Positions 1 through 9,764 of a stretch of 36,095 bases of DNA are shown one piece after another. The notes beneath the pieces were generated by a model. The model did no database searches, was not told the origin of the DNA, and was given only the letters and a program-made list of their open reading frames with translations. The stretch is from an uncultured Lachnospiraceae bacterium (GTDB lineage: Bacteria; Bacillota; Clostridia; Lachnospirales; Lachnospiraceae): NCBI GenBank assembly GCA_947626915.1, contig CANQUA010000105.1, forward strand, positions 1 through 36,095, given 5' to 3'. Positions within the stretch are counted from its first letter, which is position 1. Each line of letters opens with the position of its first letter. A program made the translations under genes and the position numbers.

Positions 1-80
1 CGGAATCTTCAGGGTCTTGCATACTGTTCTGTCTTTGATTGTCAAGGTGCTTCGTTGCTGCTTACCGCGACAACTTCTCG

Positions 81-109
81 ATGATAACACATCATTTTCG
101 CTTTGTCAA
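81..109 (-). promoter_or_regulatory. Sigma-A type promoter reading off the left edge
   Basis: On the minus strand TTGACA (109-104) and TATCAT (86-81) are separated by 17 bases. No ORF follows before the window edge. The transcribed 80 bases look like an untranslated leader, and a second TTGACA-like motif lies near 25. The strong promoter just downstream of a tRNA gene suggests a stable-RNA (perhaps rRNA) operon beyond the edge. That target is inference only. Confidence 0.55.
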
Positions 110-183
110 CAACTTTTTAAAACTTTTTTCGACTCTCAAAAAGAGGGCAAAAAAACAATCATCAGGAACTCTGGAAAGAAGAG

Positions 184-271
184 CGGAGAAAGAGGGATTT
201 GAACCCTCGCGCCGGTTACCCGACCTACACCCTTAGCAGGGGCGCCTCTTCGGCCTCTTGAGTATTTCTCC
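184..271 (-). tRNA. tRNA-Ser(GCU)
   Basis: The minus strand folds into a class II tRNA of 88 nt. The acceptor stem GGAGAAA pairs with TTTCTCC, the discriminator is G as expected for serine, and the T arm carries GGTTCAAATCC. The anticodon loop CTGCTAA gives anticodon GCU, reading AGC/AGU. A long variable arm follows the anticodon stem, typical of tRNA-Ser. The CCA end is not encoded: CTC follows the discriminator. It has its own consensus promoter at 340-368. Confidence 0.95.
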
Positions 272-339
272 GTAGTTCAAATTTCCATTATTCCGTTATG
301 ATTGGTCTTTGAAACATCTCTGTTTTCAGACGCTCTACA

Positions 340-368
340 ATTATACACAAAATACCACTGATTGTCAA
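340..368 (-). promoter_or_regulatory. Consensus promoter of tRNA-Ser
   Basis: On the minus strand a perfect TTGACA (368-363) and a perfect TATAAT (345-340) are spaced by exactly 17 bases. The expected start lies about 60 bases before the tRNA 5' end. It sits just after the plsC stop codon, so the tRNA does not depend on the upstream operon. Confidence 0.9.
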
Positions 369-375
369 TCCCTTT

Positions 376-1098
376 TTAATTATTTTTTTCTAATTTTGAC
401 TGAATTTCATTTCTTATTCTTTCCTGCACAATATGTGCTATTTCTCTTGTTTTGAGCCCAACATATTGTTCCGGATAGATAGGATCCAAAAAGTGAACCT
501 GCACATTTACCTTCTCAATAGAAGGAAGATCAAAAGGTTTGAAACTGTCGATCAGAGCAACCGGTACAATCGGGCATCCGGCGTTCACGGCGCTTTTAAA
601 GCTCCCGGCCTTAAATTCCTGTATCTCGTTGCCGTTGCGGCTCCGGGTTCCTTCCGCAAAAATCACAAAATTTTTTCCTTCTTTCGCTCTTTCGCTCATG
701 GTATTTATAATCTGGAGAGAAGAGCGAATATCAGACCGGTCCATATACATGCCGTCCATCATGCGTACGACCTGCTTCACCAGGATCAGATTTTCCGCCT
801 CTTTTTTCACGATCACGCTCAACGGTTTCGGACAAGCCTCAAAAATAGCCAGCATATCAAACATTCCCTGGTGATTTGGGAACATGATAAAACCATTTTT
901 TTCCGGAAGCTTTTCCACGCCGGAGACAGTCAGCTGGACTCTCCCTCTCTTATTGACTGCGCGAACGATCTTTTTAATAAACTCGCAGCATTCTTCGTCT
1001 GAATACCGTTCCCTATGATTGCCTCTCCGGACAATTCCGATAAACCAGTAGGGCACCATCCATATATTGGTAAGTACCATGAGAATAATTCTTTTCAT
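376..1098 (-). CDS. plsC: 1-acyl-sn-glycerol-3-phosphate acyltransferase (PlsC family)
   Basis: A 240-residue lysophosphatidic acid acyltransferase that makes phosphatidic acid at the inner membrane face. The N-terminal ~25 residues are hydrophobic. The HX4D catalytic block NHQGMFD is at residues 75-81, and the acyl-acceptor block FAEGTRSRNG is at about 147-156; both are hallmarks of the PlsC family. The longer reading frame begins with GTG at 1107. I prefer ATG at 1098, because GGAG at 1110-1107 lies 8 bases upstream of it and would overlap the other starts. It is the third gene after the fumarase subunits, 45 bases downstream of the beta gene, so it is probably cotranscribed with them. Acyl-chain preference cannot be told. 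Confidence 0.92.
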   Translation of the reverse strand: MKRIILMVLTNIWMVPYWFIGIVRRGNHRERYSDEECCEFIKKIVRAVNKRGRVQLTVSGVEKLPEKNGFIMFPNHQGMFDMLAIFEACPKPLSVIVKKEAENLILVKQVVRMMDGMYMDRSDIRSSLQIINTMSERAKEGKNFVIFAEGTRSRNGNEIQEFKAGSFKSAVNAGCPIVPVALIDSFKPFDLPSIEKVNVQVHFLDPIYPEQYVGLKTREIAHIVQERIRNEIQSKLEKNN

Positions 1099-1143
1099 GT
1101 TCATCACTCCATATTTCTGTTATTTTTCTGAATTTTATCCGAA

Positions 1144-1689
1144 TTAATCGATCTGTTTTTCCACGATTTCATACAGATCATTTCCCTGACTGTCAATTAC
1201 CACGATTACCGGGAAATTTTCTACTTCCAGTTTTCGTATGGCTTCCGTCCCCAGGTCTTCATAAGCAATCACCTCGCTGGATAAAATCCGTTTGGAAAGC
1301 AATGCCCCCGCGCCGCCAACTGCGGCAAAATAAACGGACCCGTTTCGGACGATCGCTTCTTTCACCGCGGCACTTCTTCTTCCCTTTCCTATCATCGCTC
1401 CCATCCCCAGATCCAGAAGCGCCGGCGTATACCGGTCCATACGGCTGGCTGTGGTCGGTCCGGCGGAGCCAATTGGACGGCCTTTTCGGGCAGGAGACGG
1501 TCCCATATAATAAATCACATTTCCTTTCAGATCAAAAGGCAGTTTTTCTCCCCGATCCAGCGCTTCCTGCATTCTTTTATGTGCGGCGTCTCTGGCTGTA
1601 TAAATGGTTCCCGTAATCAGAACATAATCGCCGATATGCAGATCCGCAGCTTCTTCCCGGCTGATCGGGGCCGCTATTTTCTTTTCCAT
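1144..1689 (-). CDS. fumB: Fumarate hydratase class I, beta subunit
   Basis: A 181-residue protein matching the C-terminal half of class I iron-sulfur fumarases (Fe-S hydro-lyase beta family), which form a separate subunit in clostridia. The block YYMGPSPARKGRPIGSAGP (about 60-78), followed by TTASRMD, is the substrate-binding signature. With the alpha subunit it should interconvert fumarate and malate in the cytosol, using an oxygen-labile 4Fe-4S cluster. The start ATG follows GGGAGA by about 6 bases. It lies 110 bases after the alpha gene in the same direction. Tartrate dehydratase beta is a close relative and cannot be fully excluded, but the plain two-gene alpha/beta layout favours fumarase. 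Confidence 0.9.
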   Translation of the reverse strand: MEKKIAAPISREEAADLHIGDYVLITGTIYTARDAAHKRMQEALDRGEKLPFDLKGNVIYYMGPSPARKGRPIGSAGPTTASRMDRYTPALLDLGMGAMIGKGRRSAAVKEAIVRNGSVYFAAVGGAGALLSKRILSSEVIAYEDLGTEAIRKLEVENFPVIVVIDSQGNDLYEIVEKQID

Positions 1690-1799
1690 ATTAAATCTCC
1701 CGAGTATTCATGTATTTGCATTCTGTCTGCGCTTCTATAATAATTAAGTATATATTTTTAAAAAGCATATTTTATTGTGATATTTTCCCGGCTATTCTC

Positions 1800-2642
1800 T
1801 CATATCACCCGCCGCACATGCCGGTTCACATGACAACAGATATTCACTGCCACCGGAAGTCCCGCGATATGCGTTGGATAAGTTTCAATATTTACCGCCA
1901 GTGCCGTAACCGCGCCGCCCAAACCTCCGGGACCAATGCCCAAAGCGTTGATTTTCTGAAGCATTTCCTGTTCCAGCGCATATACGTAAGGAACCGGCGA
2001 ACCTTTTGTGACATTCCTGGTCAGCGCGTGCTTCGCCATCAACGCGCATTTTTCAAAAGTACCCCCTATTCCTACGCCTACTATCATCGGCGGACAGGCG
2101 TTCGGACCAGCGTCCCGAACAGCGGTCAGGATCGCGTCTTTTACGCCTTCGATACCATCCGCGGGCTTCAGCATGAAAATGCGGCTCATATTTTCGCTTC
2201 CGAATCCTTTCGGGGCCACCGTGATTTCTATCTGATCTCCGTCCACAATCTCTATATGGAGAACTGCCGGAGTATTATCATTCGTATTGATTCTCTCAAT
2301 CGGATCGCTTACCACAGATTTTCGCAGATAACCATCCGTATATCCCTGGCGCACTCCCTCGTCAACCGCGGCTTTCAGAGAACCTCCTTCAATATGTACG
2401 TCCTGTCCGATTTTTAAAAAGATCACGGCCATCCCTGTATCCTGACAAATCGGGATCATATCTTCCCCTGCGATCTTCAGATTCTCTTTTAACTGCAGAA
2501 GAATCTGTTTTCCAAGAACGGAATTTTCCGTCTCCACCGCGTTTTCAAATACCTGCCGCATATCGTCTGACAGAAAATGATTCGCTTCTATACACATTTC
2601 TCTTATATTCTTTGTGATCACATCCGCCTGTATTGTCCTCAA
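1800..2642 (-). CDS. fumA: Fumarate hydratase class I, alpha subunit
   Basis: Catalytic/cluster subunit of class I fumarase, 280 residues from the start chosen here. Cysteines likely to bind the 4Fe-4S cluster lie in PICQDTG (C66), GPNACPP (C183) and VNICCHVNRH (C270), as in the family. An ATG at 2687 exists, but it falls inside the -10 box of a good promoter (2683-2711). TTG at 2642 is preceded 7 bases away by GGGAGG (2655-2650) and gives the usual family length. I therefore annotate a TTG start. It is the first gene of an operon with the beta subunit and plsC. Confidence 0.92.
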   Translation of the reverse strand: MRTIQADVITKNIREMCIEANHFLSDDMRQVFENAVETENSVLGKQILLQLKENLKIAGEDMIPICQDTGMAVIFLKIGQDVHIEGGSLKAAVDEGVRQGYTDGYLRKSVVSDPIERINTNDNTPAVLHIEIVDGDQIEITVAPKGFGSENMSRIFMLKPADGIEGVKDAILTAVRDAGPNACPPMIVGVGIGGTFEKCALMAKHALTRNVTKGSPVPYVYALEQEMLQKINALGIGPGGLGGAVTALAVNIETYPTHIAGLPVAVNICCHVNRHVRRVI

Positions 2643-2682
2643 TCCCGCACCTCCCGCCGTATACCGCTGTTTTCTATATTTA

Positions 2683-2711
2683 ATCATAAGATAATTTTAC
2701 TGTGAAATCAA
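2683..2711 (-). promoter_or_regulatory. Promoter of the fumarase-plsC operon
   Basis: On the minus strand TTGATT (2711-2706) and TATGAT (2688-2683) are separated by 17 bases, about 40 bases before the TTG start of the alpha subunit. It is back-to-back with the regulator promoter at 2753-2781. Confidence 0.65.
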
Positions 2712-2752
2712 GAAATCAGAAGAATATTTTCAAGAAAAAGATAAAAATCCTC

Positions 2753-2781
2753 TTGACAAGGATTCGATTCTATTGTATGCT
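2753..2781 (+). promoter_or_regulatory. Promoter of the GntR-ABC operon
   Basis: TTGACA at 2753-2758 and TATGCT at 2776-2781 with a 17-base spacer. Transcription would begin inside the inverted repeat at 2783-2800, so a protein bound there would block initiation. Confidence 0.8.
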
Positions 2782-2782
2782 T

Positions 2783-2800
2783 GTATTAAGTAATTAATAC
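2783..2800 (+). promoter_or_regulatory. Inverted-repeat operator, probably for the GntR/YtrA regulator
   Basis: GTATTAA and TTAATAC form a perfect 7-base inverted repeat around GTAA, directly after the -10 box. GntR proteins of the YtrA subfamily are known to bind GT-TA...TA-AC type palindromes in their own promoters, and this site fits. Autorepression is inferred. Confidence 0.65.
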
Positions 2801-2841
2801 AATAATATAATTTTAAATTTATTCAGGAAGGAGGCGTTTAC

Positions 2842-3249
2842 ATGCCATGGAATTTTGATCCCGGAAGACCTATTTACTCGCAGCTTCTGGAGATGATACG
2901 CCTGCAGATCGTATCAGGCCGCTACGCGCCGGGAGAGAAACTGCCGTCTGTCCGCGACCTGGCTTCAGAAGCCGCCGTCAATCCCAATACGATGCAGCGC
3001 GCGCTTACGGAACTGGAACGCACCGGACTGATCTACGCGCAGCGCACTTCGGGACGTTATGTCACAGAAGATTCAGATTTGATCGCTTCGGCCAAACGAA
3101 CCATCGCGCGGGAAAAAACCGGCGTATTTCTTCAGGAAATGAAACAGCTCGGATACGGTCCGGAACAAGTAACGGAAATTATAAATACCATCGATTCTTC
3201 AGAAAATGCAGATCAGAATGTTTCTGATTCTGACGCAGAAAAGAAATAA
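2842..3249 (+). CDS. GntR family transcriptional regulator, YtrA subfamily
   Basis: A 135-residue regulator. Residues ~10-80 form the GntR winged helix, with the typical run from YSQLLEMIRLQIVSG through PGEKLPSVRDLA to NPNTMQRALTELER. Only ~50 residues follow, too few for a FadR, HutC or MocR effector domain; short tails define the YtrA subfamily. The start follows AGGAAGGAGG. It heads an operon with an ABC ATPase (33 bases downstream) and a permease, the standard YtrA arrangement in Firmicutes. Such systems usually answer cell-envelope stress or peptide antibiotics, but the inducer here is unknown. Confidence 0.92.
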   Translation: MPWNFDPGRPIYSQLLEMIRLQIVSGRYAPGEKLPSVRDLASEAAVNPNTMQRALTELERTGLIYAQRTSGRYVTEDSDLIASAKRTIAREKTGVFLQEMKQLGYGPEQVTEIINTIDSSENADQNVSDSDAEKK

Positions 3250-3282
3250 CCATGGATTTTTCATCAGAAAGGAGTGAACAAA

Positions 3283-3981
3283 ATGACGCCGGTTTTTGAA
3301 TGCAGCCACATCACCAAACATTACGGCGCAAAAGCGGCACTGTCCGATATCAACCTTACTCTGGAACCCGGACGGATCGTCGGGCTCTTAGGGCCGAACG
3401 GCAGCGGCAAAACCACGCTGATCAAGCTGGCCGCCGGTTTACTGACCTCCACGTCAGGGACGCTGACCATATGCGGAGAAAGGATAGGCCCCCTGACAAA
3501 ATCAAAGGTCTCCTATCTTCCGGACAAAGATTACTTAAGCGGCTGGATGAGCGTTTCCCAGGTAATTGATCTGTTTCATGATTTTTACGAAAATTTTGAC
3601 CGCGTCAAAGCCTGTGAAATGTTGAACCGCTTACAGATTGACCCCGAACAGAAGCTGAAAACGCTCTCCAAAGGAAATCGGGAAAAAGTCATTCTGATCC
3701 TGACCATGAGCCGCAGTGCGGATCTGTATCTGCTGGATGAGCCGATCGGGGGCGTGGATCCGGCCGCCAGAGATTACATTCTTCAGACTATTTTGACCAA
3801 TTACAATGAAAGCGGTACAATTTTGATCTCTACCCACTTGATTTCCGATGTAGAACGGATCCTGGACGAAGCGGTATTCCTGAAAAACGGAACGGTTTCC
3901 ATCCATTCTGCCGTAGACGACATCCGAAACCAATATCAGAAATCGGTAGACGAATTATTCAGGGAGGTATTCGCATGCTGA
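3283..3981 (+). CDS. ABC transporter ATP-binding protein (YtrB-like)
   Basis: A 232-residue nucleotide-binding subunit. Walker A GPNGSGKTT is at 37-45, the signature motif is LSKGN at 128-132 (a variant of LSGGQ common in these exporters), and Walker B LYLLDEP is at 148-154, followed by a D-loop and ISTHL switch histidine. A GTG three codons upstream (3274) is inside the Shine-Dalgarno AAAGGAG, so ATG at 3283 is the better start. It overlaps the following permease by 7 bases, which implies translational coupling. Substrate unknown; likely export or sensing linked to the upstream GntR regulator. Confidence 0.93.
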   Translation: MTPVFECSHITKHYGAKAALSDINLTLEPGRIVGLLGPNGSGKTTLIKLAAGLLTSTSGTLTICGERIGPLTKSKVSYLPDKDYLSGWMSVSQVIDLFHDFYENFDRVKACEMLNRLQIDPEQKLKTLSKGNREKVILILTMSRSADLYLLDEPIGGVDPAARDYILQTILTNYNESGTILISTHLISDVERILDEAVFLKNGTVSIHSAVDDIRNQYQKSVDELFREVFAC

Positions 3982-4811
3982 AAAAACTGCTGAAAAAAGA
4001 CTTAACGGCCACCTCGCGCCTGTTTGTTCCCATGCTTTTGGTTTATGTGACGGCCAGTCTGATTGCGAAAGGACTGCTGGAATTGTTTATTTCCGCAGAA
4101 CCGGAGACTTCCGGAGGCGGCGCCATAAGCCTGCTGTTCATCCTGAGCGCCATGTATGCGGCTATGTTTATCCTTTATCTGTTCGCCTGCATCCTGATGA
4201 CGGTGATTTTTATCATCTATGACTTTTATAAAACTATGATAAAAGAGGAATCGTATCTGACCCATACGCTTCCCGTATCTTCGAAGCAGCTTCTCAACTC
4301 CAAGATGATGATTGCCTTTTTCTGGCAATGTGTGACCATGCTCGTCACGATCGTTTCGGTTTTGATGTTCATGGCGGGACATATAAATGTCGAGCAGATA
4401 AAGGAATTTTTTGCGCCTGTATTCCGCGAAATTCCTCATTCTTACCTTATTCTGTCGGCAGTTTCAACGGTTCTGTCCCTGATCTGCGGTACGCTCACCT
4501 TTTTTGCGAGCATGGCCATCGGTCATTTAAACGGCAAACATCCGCTGATCACTTCCATCGGCGTATATACAGGGATCCGGATCGTCATGAATGTGTCTTC
4601 CGCTGTTTTTACGGTATTCTTCTTCTACAATAAACTAAAATATACGATCTCCTCCGCGTCGTATGCGAATAGGCATGTAACAGCCAATATATATGTCAAT
4701 TACGGAAACTATATCTGGAACATTCTGTCCTGCCTCTGCACCGCCGCGCTGATCGTATTTTTCTATTGGGTGACACAATATATTTTCGCGAAAAAAATCA
4801 ATGTCGAATGA
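3975..4811 (+). CDS. ABC transporter permease, YtrC/D-like membrane subunit
   Basis: A 278-residue integral membrane protein. About six hydrophobic segments can be seen, including two near residues 14-35 and 50-85 and others around 110-130, 155-185, 195-220 and 245-270. The cytoplasmic N-terminus is rich in lysine. It starts inside the last codons of the ATPase gene and is the last gene of the GntR-ABC operon. No substrate-binding protein or second permease is present, so the pump probably has a homodimeric membrane part. Sequence gives no substrate. Confidence 0.85.
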   Translation: MLKKLLKKDLTATSRLFVPMLLVYVTASLIAKGLLELFISAEPETSGGGAISLLFILSAMYAAMFILYLFACILMTVIFIIYDFYKTMIKEESYLTHTLPVSSKQLLNSKMMIAFFWQCVTMLVTIVSVLMFMAGHINVEQIKEFFAPVFREIPHSYLILSAVSTVLSLICGTLTFFASMAIGHLNGKHPLITSIGVYTGIRIVMNVSSAVFTVFFFYNKLKYTISSASYANRHVTANIYVNYGNYIWNILSCLCTAALIVFFYWVTQYIFAKKINVE

Positions 4812-4853
4812 CGCTTATTGAGTCATGCTAAAGACACGGAAAGACTGGTAAGG

Positions 4854-4896
4854 AAAGACCGGCGGCCGGAAATGAATCCCGGTCGCCGGTCTTTTC
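4854..4896. terminator. Bidirectional intrinsic terminator between the ABC operon and gyrA
   Basis: A stem of about 16 pairs: AAAGACCGGCGGCCGG (4854-4869) against CCGGTCGCCGGTCTTT with one G-U pair and an 8-base loop. A T run follows on the plus strand and a weaker T-rich run on the minus strand. It sits between convergent operons. Confidence 0.85.
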
Positions 4897-4912
4897 CTGG
4901 ACAATTCTGTCG

Positions 4913-4952
4913 TTATCCACATAATTTCATTTTTTCCGGATGATTATCCACA
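4913..4952 (+). promoter_or_regulatory. Two consensus DnaA boxes downstream of gyrA
   Basis: TTATCCACA occurs at 4913-4921 and again at 4944-4952, same orientation, 31 bases apart (about three helix turns). The stretch between is AT-rich. No gene is seen in 4812-5100. These boxes are outside the usual origin position next to dnaA. Confidence 0.7.
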
Positions 4953-4989
4953 TTTTATATTCTTCATCCACCAGTTTATCCTCAAGAAG

Positions 4990-5059
4990 CGTTTTTCCCG
5001 GATCTGATGTCTGGACCGACGCAATAAACGTTTCCCGGATCCACCGTCTGGACCGGCGC
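4990..5059. repeat. Degenerate tandem repeat
   Basis: Two imperfect copies of about 31-33 bases, at 4990-5022 and 5029-5059. They share CCCGGATC, then GTCTGGACCG and CGC. They lie between the DnaA boxes and the gyrA stop codon. Role unknown. Confidence 0.6.
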
Positions 5060-5100
5060 TAAGTCCGCTTAAAATGTAAATTCATCTGCCCGCCTGAAGA

Positions 5101-7770
5101 TCAGAACTCACTGTCATCATCATCCGTTATCCCATCTTCTGAATCTTCTTCGTCCGAATTTTCACCGTCCAAATCTTCATCAAACGATTCATCATCCGAG
5201 TCCGTTTCATCTTCATCCTCCGGATAACCGGCGAAATCATTATCATTTTCTTCGGCCCGCTCCAACAGCTCATCGATCAGAGTGCTTCCGTCCGCCGCGG
5301 TCACGTCCGTCTGCGCGTCTTTTTCATCGTCCTTCACCTTCGCGATACTGACGATACGGGTATCGGAGTCCTTCTCAATGTTCATCAGCTTCACGCCTGA
5401 CGCGTCCCGCCCGATGACGGAAATATCGTCGATGCTGATGCGGATCACAATTCCCTCATTGGTAATCATCATCAGGTCATGATCTTCCTGAACAATCTTC
5501 GCGCCTACCAGATCGCCGGTCTTATCCGTGATCTTGTAGCAGCGGACGCCTTTGCCGGCTCGATTCTGCGGGCTGAACCGGTCTATACTGGTTCTCTTGC
5601 CCATTCCTTTTTCCGATACGGTCAGAAGCGTTTCACCCTGGGTATCCATCTGTACGCCGATCACTTCGTCACCCGGATTCAGACGCATTCCCATGACGCC
5701 CATGGATACGCGGCCCATGACGCGCACGTCTGTCTCATGGAAGCGGATGCATTGCCCTTTCTTCGATATCATGAAAATATCTTTCGTATCGTCCGTGATC
5801 TTAACCTCGATCAGTTCGTCGTTTTCCTTCAGAACGATCGCCTGCAGACCGGTCTTGCGCACATTGGCGTACTCTCTGAGCGGCGTTTTCTTCACCATGC
5901 CGTTGCGGGTCGCCATGAACAGATACCTGTTTTCCGGATACCCCTTCATGGATACGATGGCCGTGATTTTCTCATCAGGCAGCATCTGGAGCAGGTTCAC
6001 GATGGCCATACCTCTGGCCGTGCGCCCGGCCTCCGGTATCGCGTAGGCTTTCAGGCGGTACACCCGGCCCATATTGGTAAAGAACATAATATCGTTATGG
6101 TTTCTGGTAAGGATCAGATCTTCTACGTAATCCTCTTCAATGGTCTGGATCCCTTTAATACCTTTTCCGCCCCGGTTCTGGCTGTGGAATGTGTCCTTGG
6201 GCATACGCTTGATATACCCAAAATGGGTCATCGTCACAACCGTCTCGTCATTTGGGATCAGATCTTCGGCGGTCATATCAAAATCATCATAACCGATGGA
6301 AGTTCTCCTGTCGTCGCCGTATTTATCGGAGATCAGCTGGATTTCTTTGCGGATCACGCCCAGCAGTTTTTTCTCGTCCGCCAGGATTTCTCTCAATTCT
6401 GCGATCTTTGCCTGAAGTTCCTTATATTCATCCTCCAGCTTCTCCCGCTCCAAACCGGTCAAAGCGCGCAGACGCATATCTACGATAGCCTGAGACTGCG
6501 CGTCGCTCAGTCCAAAACGATCCATCAGCTGCTGCTTCGCCAGCTGCACCGTCTGGGAGCCGCGGATGATCCGTATCACCTCGTCAATATGATCAAGAGC
6601 GATCAGCAATCCCTCCAAAATATGGGCGCGTTCCTCCGCTTTGTTCAGCTCATATTTGGTACGGCGGGTTACCACTTCTTCCTGATGCGCCAGATAATAC
6701 TTAAGCATTTCCAGAAGATTCAAAATTTTCGGCTGATTATCGACCAGTGCCAGCATGATCACGCCGAAAGAATCCTGAAGCTGCGTATGCTTCAAAAGCT
6801 GATTCAAAATCACGTTTGCATTCACATCGCGGCGCAGTTCGATCACAATGCGCATACCGGAACGGTCAGATTCATCCCGCAGATCGGTGATACCGTCCAC
6901 GCGCTTTTCTTTGACCAGTTCTGCAATCTTTTCGATCAGGCGCGCCTTATTGACCAGGAACGGAATTTCCGTCACAATGATCCGGCTTTTCCCATTAGCC
7001 ATGGACTCAATCTCGGATACGCAGCGGACGCGGATCTTGCCGCGGCCGGTGCGATAAGCTTCCTCGATGCCGGACCTTCCCAAAATCGTAGCGCCTGTGG
7101 GGAAATCCGGCCCTTTGACGATATCCATGACTTCCTCAATCGTGGTGTCCCGGTTTTCATTGATCCTATTATCAATGATCTTCACCACTGCGCCGACCAC
7201 CTCCCGCAGATTATGGGGAGGAATATTCGTAGCCATACCGACGGCGATTCCGGAGGTACCGTTGCATAAAAGGTTCGGATAGCGGGACGGCAGAACTACG
7301 GGTTCTTTCTCCGTATCGTCGAAGTTAGGCACAAAATCCACGGTATCCTTGTTGATATCCGCCAGCATCTCCATGGAAATCCTGCTGAGACGGGCCTCCG
7401 TATAACGCATGGCGGCCTGACCGTCGCCGTCCACAGAGCCGAAATTGCCGTGACCGTCCACCAACGGGTAACGGGTGGACCAATCCTGGGCCATATTCAC
7501 CAAAGCCCCGTAAATGGAACTGTCGCCATGAGGATGATATTTACCCATGGTATCACCGACGATACGCGCGCATTTTCTGTGAGGCTTGTCCGGCCCGTTA
7601 TTCAGCTCGATCATGGAATAGAGGACTCGCCTCTGAACCGGCTTCAGACCGTCTCTTACATCCGGCAGCGCCCTGGAAGCGATGACGCTCATGGCATAAT
7701 CGATGTAAGAGCTTTCCATGGTTTCTTTCAGATCTATATCTTGTATTTTATCAAATACATTCGGTTCCAT
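5101..7770 (-). CDS. gyrA: DNA gyrase subunit A
   Basis: An 889-residue breakage-reunion subunit of the type II topoisomerase that introduces negative supercoils. The catalytic tyrosine is Y123 in [10 protein letters not shown]. The quinolone region [10 protein letters not shown] spans 79-88; serine matches E. coli S83, but the residue equivalent to D87 is glycine. The C-terminal beta-pinwheel begins with a GyrA box (QNRGGKG). The last ~45 residues are an extremely acidic Asp/Glu/Ser tail. ATG follows GGAGGG. It is the last gene of the dnaA-to-gyrA cluster, 65 bases after gyrB, and ends before a shared terminator. Confidence 0.98.
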   Translation of the reverse strand: MEPNVFDKIQDIDLKETMESSYIDYAMSVIASRALPDVRDGLKPVQRRVLYSMIELNNGPDKPHRKCARIVGDTMGKYHPHGDSSIYGALVNMAQDWSTRYPLVDGHGNFGSVDGDGQAAMRYTEARLSRISMEMLADINKDTVDFVPNFDDTEKEPVVLPSRYPNLLCNGTSGIAVGMATNIPPHNLREVVGAVVKIIDNRINENRDTTIEEVMDIVKGPDFPTGATILGRSGIEEAYRTGRGKIRVRCVSEIESMANGKSRIIVTEIPFLVNKARLIEKIAELVKEKRVDGITDLRDESDRSGMRIVIELRRDVNANVILNQLLKHTQLQDSFGVIMLALVDNQPKILNLLEMLKYYLAHQEEVVTRRTKYELNKAEERAHILEGLLIALDHIDEVIRIIRGSQTVQLAKQQLMDRFGLSDAQSQAIVDMRLRALTGLEREKLEDEYKELQAKIAELREILADEKKLLGVIRKEIQLISDKYGDDRRTSIGYDDFDMTAEDLIPNDETVVTMTHFGYIKRMPKDTFHSQNRGGKGIKGIQTIEEDYVEDLILTRNHNDIMFFTNMGRVYRLKAYAIPEAGRTARGMAIVNLLQMLPDEKITAIVSMKGYPENRYLFMATRNGMVKKTPLREYANVRKTGLQAIVLKENDELIEVKITDDTKDIFMISKKGQCIRFHETDVRVMGRVSMGVMGMRLNPGDEVIGVQMDTQGETLLTVSEKGMGKRTSIDRFSPQNRAGKGVRCYKITDKTGDLVGAKIVQEDHDLMMITNEGIVIRISIDDISVIGRDASGVKLMNIEKDSDTRIVSIAKVKDDEKDAQTDVTAADGSTLIDELLERAEENDNDFAGYPEDEDETDSDDESFDEDLDGENSDEEDSEDGITDDDDSEF

Positions 7771-7835
7771 ATATGCCCTCCGATGTCGTATACTCTGCTT
7801 ATCGAATCAAAAGCTCCCGCATTTTCATGCACGAA

Positions 7836-9764
<1,929 letters not shown>

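Noticed and set aside
5479-7269. 596-codon open frame on the plus strand opposite gyrA
   Set aside because: It lies wholly antisense to gyrA, has no ribosome site and no family likeness; it is a shadow caused by codon bias of gyrA.
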